Shown: piece by piece, positions 57,545 through 62,000 of the stretch | Layout of the letters: each line of letters starts with the position of its first letter | How positions within the stretch are numbered: the first letter of the stretch is position 1 | Assembly (NCBI GenBank): GCA_009746045.1 | Contig: RPFO01000104.1 | Coordinates: forward strand, 1,432,155 to 1,494,154 | From: Mesostigma viride | Lineage: Eukaryota > Streptophyta > Mesostigmatophyceae > Mesostigmatales > Mesostigmataceae | Direction: 5' to 3' | DNA length: 62,000 nt | The notes under the pieces: model-generated | What the model was told of the DNA's origin: nothing | The model's database searches: none | What the model saw: the letters and a program-made list of their open reading frames with translations, nothing else | Translations under genes and position numbers: made by a program

Positions 57545-58687
57545 TGTTTTGTCTGTGGGAAATGAACTTGTATGTCGACTTTTGTGTCGTGTTTGCTGGA
57601 AATTGTGAGGCGCCGTCAGCCTGCGTTTTCTGGTTCTTTCTTTGTGTTCTTCCAGCAATTATGTGCTTATTTTGCCATGCGTTCAGTGGCAATGGCCCAC
57701 GCATTTGGGTATTGTTCCCACGAGACGTTTTCTACGTACCTGGAGTGTATATCCAGAGTTTTTGCACGCTATTTGTGGCACTGGTCTGCGGCGTAGTGAA
57801 GCGCCGTTGTATCGTCGTCTACGACTTGTTTTCGTGAGTTGAGTGCCTGTGACGCGTGTGTTATTTTGTTTTGTGCTGAGAGCATTGCTTGTATGCAAAT
57901 GCTTACGTCCTTTGTGTCGAATTTGGCTGTGCATTTCGGCATAGCCTGTAATGTCGGACGTAATGTTTACTCTCGGGCACTGATTTGTGAATCGTGACCA
58001 AGTAATCGTTACTTGTGTTCGCCTTTGTGGCGGTAATGTTTTGAACGTCCTGTTTTCTTTGCTATGAAGCGTGTTTATCTGTTATGGCCACTGTGTTTTG
58101 TGTTGAAGGTTGTATTGTACCTTGTTTGTGCGGCATTTGTTGCCATGTTTGTTTGCTCACCCCGTTTATTTGGCGTAAAACGTGATGTTGGTGTCATTTA
58201 TTTTGTGAGATGGCGTATGTTATGTTGCTCCGTGTGTGTACAGCACGTATTGTTGCCGTTGCCCTACCTCTATACCGTTTGGGTTAGCTCATAGGGACCT
58301 TCTTTGTTGGCATGTGTTGCCGTATAATTTGTGTGGGACTGTGTGCCCCTATTGTGTCCATGGGCAGCCGCTTTGAGTGAGGGGGGAATGTCGCATCTAG
58401 AGCACTTTTTCCAACTAAGGGTTGGGTATCAGCCATCCAGGATGGGCAGCTAGTGCGTTGCTGCTATGGTAGGACACTCATTCGCGTTGCCGGGGGGGGG
58501 ATCAGTGGCGGTAGTGCGGCTCATGACCGCATGTTGGAGCTTCAAGCGTTTCACGAGGACGGCATCTTCATTTTCAGTTGCACCATGCTAGCAACTGGAC
58601 GGCATGCTACGAGCATGTGGTTAAGGGGGGTGTTGAGATTCCACCTACCCAGTCATCTTTTGCATTGTGCCCATGTGGCTAAGGGGG
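57545..58687 (+). other. Non-coding spacer of the outer element
   Basis: T/G-rich sequence with short ORFs lacking motifs, in the place where INT, RT and RNase H would lie. Near the end three purine runs followed by similar words (aggggggaatgtc at 58380, aaggggggtgttgag at 58624, aaggggggtgttagg at 58680) look like duplicated polypurine tracts; the last adjoins the LTR. Confidence 0.65.
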
Positions 58688-59496
58688 GTGTTAGGGATAT
58701 TATATCCACCTGGCCACAATGTATCCCAGCCTGATTTATTTCTTGTTGGATTTATTCCATATGGACTGGGAATTTGATAGCTATGATGAGCTAGATGGAA
58801 CAGGCTCAATGAGCTGATCAATATTCATGTGCCATAGTCCTATACTTGGACATGGATGACTTGTACCCTGAGTCAGCCTAGTAACATCACGTATTTGATT
58901 GACAAGTGGTGCTATGGCCTATTGGACAAGTGTTTGGTCCATGAGCTGACAAGTGTTGGAAGCTCATGATGACACATGTTATGACTTACATGATGACAAG
59001 TGGGTAGACTCATTGCATGACACTTGTCACTCCAAGGAGAAGAGATGTGTCACTTTATTAATCATGTTATGTGGCACATTATTACGTAGACACTTGGCAT
59101 CGAGCTATTATGCCAGCTCATTGGATCATGTCTAGAATGTTCTAGGAATGTTCTAAGAATATGCCAGGAATATTCCTGGAATATACTGAGAATATGCTGG
59201 GAATATGCTAGGATTATGCTAGGATGTTTCTACAAGCTTCTGTGATGATGTCATTGCTGATGTCATCCTTCCTAGCCTAAAAGGTATAAAAGGAAACTGC
59301 CCCCTAAGGGCAGGTACCTCCATTCAACCTCCATTCAAGCTCTTCTCCAACTATTATATTCTAATAAAGCCATTTATTCTTCCACGTAAATTGTCTTCAA
59401 CCTCTCTTTCTTTCAGCACCTGCAAGGTGTGTGGGTAGCAAGGCCAAGCACAAGGCATTGTGTAAAACCCATTAGTTTCCTCTCCCAATCCAAACA
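58688..59496 (+). repeat. Outer element 3' LTR
   Basis: 809 bp, TGTTAGGG...CCAAACA, uninterrupted copy of the split 5' LTR. It is followed by the TSD GCGGG and viral coding sequence. Confidence 0.93.
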
Positions 59497-59980
59497 GCGG
59501 GATGTCCTCCGCGATGTCCGCGGCCATCGTCTTCATGACCGAGTGCACGAACCGCTCGCACGTCGGGACCTTCACCTTCAGCTTCTGATCGTTCCGCGAG
59601 TTCCTGCGGATGCTGCCCAGGATCATACTCGCGCACACGAAATACGCCTTCAGCAGCTCCCTCAGGTAGGGCACCGTCTTCTGGATCTCCTTGGTCTCCT
59701 CGTCGATGATGTCCGCGTTCCAGCTTGGAACCTCCGCCAGCAGTTTGGTGAGGCACTCCATGCAATCCGTGCCTTTCGCCCCCGACACGTTCACGGCGTC
59801 CTGCAGGATGTTCTTGAACGCCGCAAACACTGGCTGGGATAGCGACCGCTCGAGCTGCTCCACGTACTCCCGCTTGCTGTCTACCAGCACGTTGGTGTCC
59901 ACTCGAGGCTCGGAGCGCGACTCGGTCAAGTGGTCCCGGTCCCCCATCGTCTGTTCTACTCCTGTCGTGAAATTAATCAC
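59497..59980 (-). pseudogene. Amino half of the viral gene split by retrotransposons
   Basis: From ATG 59980 (MINFTTGVEQTMGDRD) the frame encodes REYVEQLERSLSQPVFAAFK, an Asp/Glu-rich helix, CERFVHSVMKTMAADIAEDI and then breaks at the insertion. The second half is at 43096-42730. The motif (K)FVHSV...A..I with F(M)PxxxILxxY later is one I associate with a conserved NCLDV protein family of unknown function. If the ORF is followed into the LTR it ends at 59354, so a truncated protein with foreign residues could be made. Confidence 0.75.
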
Positions 59981-60000
59981 CCCGCTGTAAGCGAAACCGC

Positions 60001-60477
60001 CTAGCTTGATAGCATGTACCGAGCTATCAAAAACACGAGCGCGCCTGCCACGATGCCGCCCACGTTCACCTTGTTGCGGTCCACCTTGCCGTCCCGCCCT
60101 TTGAACAGGTTCGGGAAGGCAGCCGCCCCGAAGTGGATGGTGCCGATCGCCGCCCCTACGCCGAAGATGGCGGGAACCACGAGCCCGCCAGGCCTCCGCA
60201 CCAGGGGGGGGGGCGCGGGAGGAGGTAGCACGCGGGCAGGAGGGGAGGGTCGCGGGGACGGAGACCGCTGTCGGATAGACATCTCCGACGGGCCGGGGGA
60301 CACCCCCCTAGCAATCGCCGGCGACGGGGGCGGCCTGTAGACTCGAGACCGCAAGGACGTCGGGGCCGGGGGGGCGGACACGGCGATATCCGGGCCGGGG
60401 GCGTCGACGATCGCGCTCTGCTGTACATTGCCAGCGCTCTGTCGGAGGCGTCGTGCGAGACCCGTCAGGTCTTCCAT
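60001..60477 (-). CDS. Viral proline-rich membrane protein (158 aa)
   Basis: The first 100 residues are Pro/Ser/Arg-rich without a fold. Two hydrophobic segments follow: LVVPAIFGVGAAIGTIHFG (about 99-117) and VGGIVAGALVFLIARYML (about 139-156), with a short basic loop (KGRDGKVDRNKVN) between them. Such layout suits a virion inner-membrane protein. It lies 20 bp upstream of the split gene on the same strand. No family recognised. Confidence 0.65.
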   Translation of the reverse strand: MEDLTGLARRLRQSAGNVQQSAIVDAPGPDIAVSAPPAPTSLRSRVYRPPPSPAIARGVSPGPSEMSIRQRSPSPRPSPPARVLPPPAPPPLVRRPGGLVVPAIFGVGAAIGTIHFGAAAFPNLFKGRDGKVDRNKVNVGGIVAGALVFLIARYMLSS

Positions 60478-60528
60478 CTGCGCTGCTTTGTACTACACTC
60501 GCACAAAATTCCCCAGGTCTGAACGCGT

Positions 60529-61038
60529 TCAGTACTCGCCCCCGTCCGGCTTGTCCAGGTCCCACTGAACCTGGCTCGGGATCACCTCGTCCTCATCCTT
60601 GTCGCCCTCCTCTTCGCTTGCCTCCCGGTCGCGACAAGGCAAGCGGGTGTCGAGGCGTCGATGCACCGAACTGTCGAAACAGTCGGCGTGGTAGAACGCG
60701 AACCCTGTAGGTACACGCAGAGTCAGCTCCACCTTCTGCGAGGGCATCAAGCCGTCGCACAGGATGCAGGACACCCATCCGTCCGCGGGTAACGCGGCCG
60801 CGCTCCATCTCGTCAGCGGAGACACATCGCCTGACTGCACCACCGCTAACTCCTCGGCGGTCAGCGGCGTCTTACCTCTGTACGAGGGGCATGACTCCAT
60901 GTATCCCCGGTTGAATGAGATCCGGAAGGGATACGGATTGCGCGCTTCTTGGCGCGCGCACATCCTGGCCCACCGCGCGTCCACCCTCCTTCTGGCAGCG
61001 TCCAGCTCGTCGGCATAACGCTTACTCGTCGTCGTCAT
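60529..61038 (-). CDS. Viral protein with CxxC...HxxC zinc-type motif (169 aa)
   Basis: The amino half is basic and helical (KRYADELDAARRRVDARWAR). The middle contains GWVSCILCDGLMPSQKVEL and GFAFYHADCFDS, a CxxC/HxxC set that could bind one zinc ion, like a reduced LIM- or PARP-type finger. The end is acidic (EEEGDKDEDEVIP). Intact frame. No family recognised; may bind nucleic acid or protein. Confidence 0.6.
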   Translation of the reverse strand: MTTTSKRYADELDAARRRVDARWARMCARQEARNPYPFRISFNRGYMESCPSYRGKTPLTAEELAVVQSGDVSPLTRWSAAALPADGWVSCILCDGLMPSQKVELTLRVPTGFAFYHADCFDSSVHRRLDTRLPCRDREASEEEGDKDEDEVIPSQVQWDLDKPDGGEY

Positions 61039-61051
61039 TGTCCGCGGACGA

Positions 61052-62000
61052 TTAGCGCCTCCTCCTCACCACGCGTTGTCGCGTACCGTGTCCCGCGCCC
61101 TTCCTCCTATACCTCCGCGACCCCATATAATGCACGCCCACCGGCCCCGCGGTGTCCTCCCATGAGAGGTTCGGCAAGGTGCCCGTCCCCTGGGCGTACG
61201 GCGACGCCCCCTTCAGTGGCGCGCACATGACGAACTGAGCGTTCGGGTTCTGGACCAGGTTGCCCGCATCGTCCTTGGTGTACGGCTCGACCTGCTTAGG
61301 CATCTTGCCGCCGTGACGGTGTTTTTCGGATGGGTCGTACTCAAAGTAGATGTTACCCGAACCCTCTGGGCACTTGGAGGGGTGTCCAAGCAGTCTGGCG
61401 TCGGCTGCTGTCAGGTCGGCGAAGAACTGGCCACGGCTCTTGGGGGCACCGTCGACCTCCACGCCAGTAACCAGATCATACGCGCTCTGTCGCCGCCACC
61501 ATGCGGCGATCTGATCAAGCAGGTACCTTCTCATGCGGTTGCAGTTGAGAACGTCATCCTTTAGGTGCTTATGGAGTATGTTCGGGACATTCATCGATCC
61601 ATCACCGACCTTCGCGATTGTTGAATAGGCGTCAGGCTCATCATATGTTGTGATCCCATAAATAGTTCCAGCATAATCAGCATTGGTGAAGATGTCATAT
61701 GCGAGCTTTTGCAATGAATGCAATCGAGCGATGTACCCATAATTTTCTCGATAGTCGGCTTGACCTTCTTCCAGCATATCTGTAATGCGATCTCTGTGAT
61801 GGATGGAAAATCTATCGGGGTTGAAAGTCGGGCTGTTTAGCATAAGGATCAGTTGGGAGGGATCGGTGTCAGCTGCTACGTCCCCCAACACAAGGAGCGA
61901 CGTCAACGGCGTGCTACCTGGTTGTAACGGAAAAACGCGGATCTTGCTCGCCCGGCTTACGTATGGGGCCACTGTAGCAGGAATGGCGTGCGAGTTATCC
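61052..62000 (-). CDS. Viral protein with basic carboxyl end, partial at window edge
   Basis: The frame is open to the right edge; no ATG is seen before it (a GTG lies at 61972), so the gene probably begins outside the window. Recognisable segments include HSLQKLAYDIFTNADYAGT, MRRYLLDQIAAWWRRQSAYD and GNIYFEYDPSEKHRHGGKM. The tail RRYRRKGAGHGTRQRVVRRR is strongly basic, as in DNA-associated virion proteins. No family recognised. At least 316 residues. Confidence 0.6.
   Translation of the reverse strand, partial: DNSHAIPATVAPYVSRASKIRVFPLQPGSTPLTSLLVLGDVAADTDPSQLILMLNSPTFNPDRFSIHHRDRITDMLEEGQADYRENYGYIARLHSLQKLAYDIFTNADYAGTIYGITTYDEPDAYSTIAKVGDGSMNVPNILHKHLKDDVLNCNRMRRYLLDQIAAWWRRQSAYDLVTGVEVDGAPKSRGQFFADLTAADARLLGHPSKCPEGSGNIYFEYDPSEKHRHGGKMPKQVEPYTKDDAGNLVQNPNAQFVMCAPLKGASPYAQGTGTLPNLSWEDTAGPVGVHYMGSRRYRRKGAGHGTRQRVVRRRR

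Larger units (their letters stand above)
43097..59496 (+). mobile_element. Non-autonomous copia-type LTR element (gag-PR only), split by a nested insertion
   Basis: LTRs begin TGTTAGGG and end CCAATCCAAACA, with the duplication GCGGG at 43092-43096 and 59497-59501. The 5' LTR consists of 43097-43171 plus 55061-55793, interrupted by the compound insertion; the 3' LTR is 58688-59496. After the 5' LTR, tggtatcggagg (55794) resembles the initiator-Met primer site of plant copia elements, and aagggggg (58680-58687) is the polypurine tract. Only gag-PR is present, with no INT or RT, so it would need a helper. The LTR halves look identical by eye. Confidence 0.9.

Overview
The window looks like a nuclear contig of a eukaryote, probably a GC-rich unicellular alga, carrying an integrated large-DNA-virus segment. 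Evidence for a eukaryote: a gene with four exons whose splice sites and phases agree, several LTR retrotransposons, and tandem repeats inside introns. Evidence for the virus: two double-jelly-roll major capsid proteins with the FFK-x(2)-YPRHTNF signature, an A32-type packaging ATPase, an SF3 (D5-like) helicase, a KilA-N protein and many small membrane or virion-like proteins, i.e. Nucleocytoviricota (NCLDV) type. I cannot name the host species or the viral family; the compact gene set would fit a small NCLDV relative or a fragment of a larger one.

Layout. 1-6397: decayed Ty3/gypsy element (gag, PR, RT, RNase H, INT, 3' LTR). 6398-14640: host DNA with one spliced minus-strand gene (exons at 13921-13484, 13234-13177, 10700-10580 and 9661-9547) whose introns hold minisatellites. 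14640-14980: a minisatellite at the host/virus transition. From about 14990 to the window end: viral segment. Removing two retrotransposon blocks (22365-29280 and 43097-59496) leaves about 23.6 kb of viral DNA, running off the right edge.

Viral genes in order: a truncated virion-type gene, a frameshifted fibre-like gene with an FN3-like part, three small membrane proteins, a conserved NCLDV-type protein, the SF3 helicase, an iteron-like repeat block, KilA-N (two exons), a small membrane protein, an F-box-like protein, a 73-aa membrane protein, an acidic protein, a RING/TRAF zinc-finger protein, a coiled-coil protein, two paralogous beta-rich proteins, MCP1, MCP2, a divergent pair of small virion-type genes, a coiled-coil protein, the packaging ATPase, a membrane-anchored JAMM protease, a conserved protein split by retrotransposons, and three further minus-strand genes.

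Two copia-related lineages stand out. In both, the retropepsin-like domain lies between integrase and reverse transcriptase (gag-INT-PR-RT-RH), its DTG motif reads DTNA or DTQA, and the RT motif reads HGDD. One copy (22365-29280, near-identical LTRs, TSD CCCTG) sits inside what looks like a spliceosomal intron of the viral KilA-N gene. The other is a compound of two copies (43172-55055, TSD ATATG) nested in the 5' LTR of a non-autonomous gag-PR element (43097-59496, TSD GCGGG). That element splits a viral gene which is otherwise in frame across the break. At the left end of the compound, a perfect 206-bp palindrome stands where a 5' LTR is expected.
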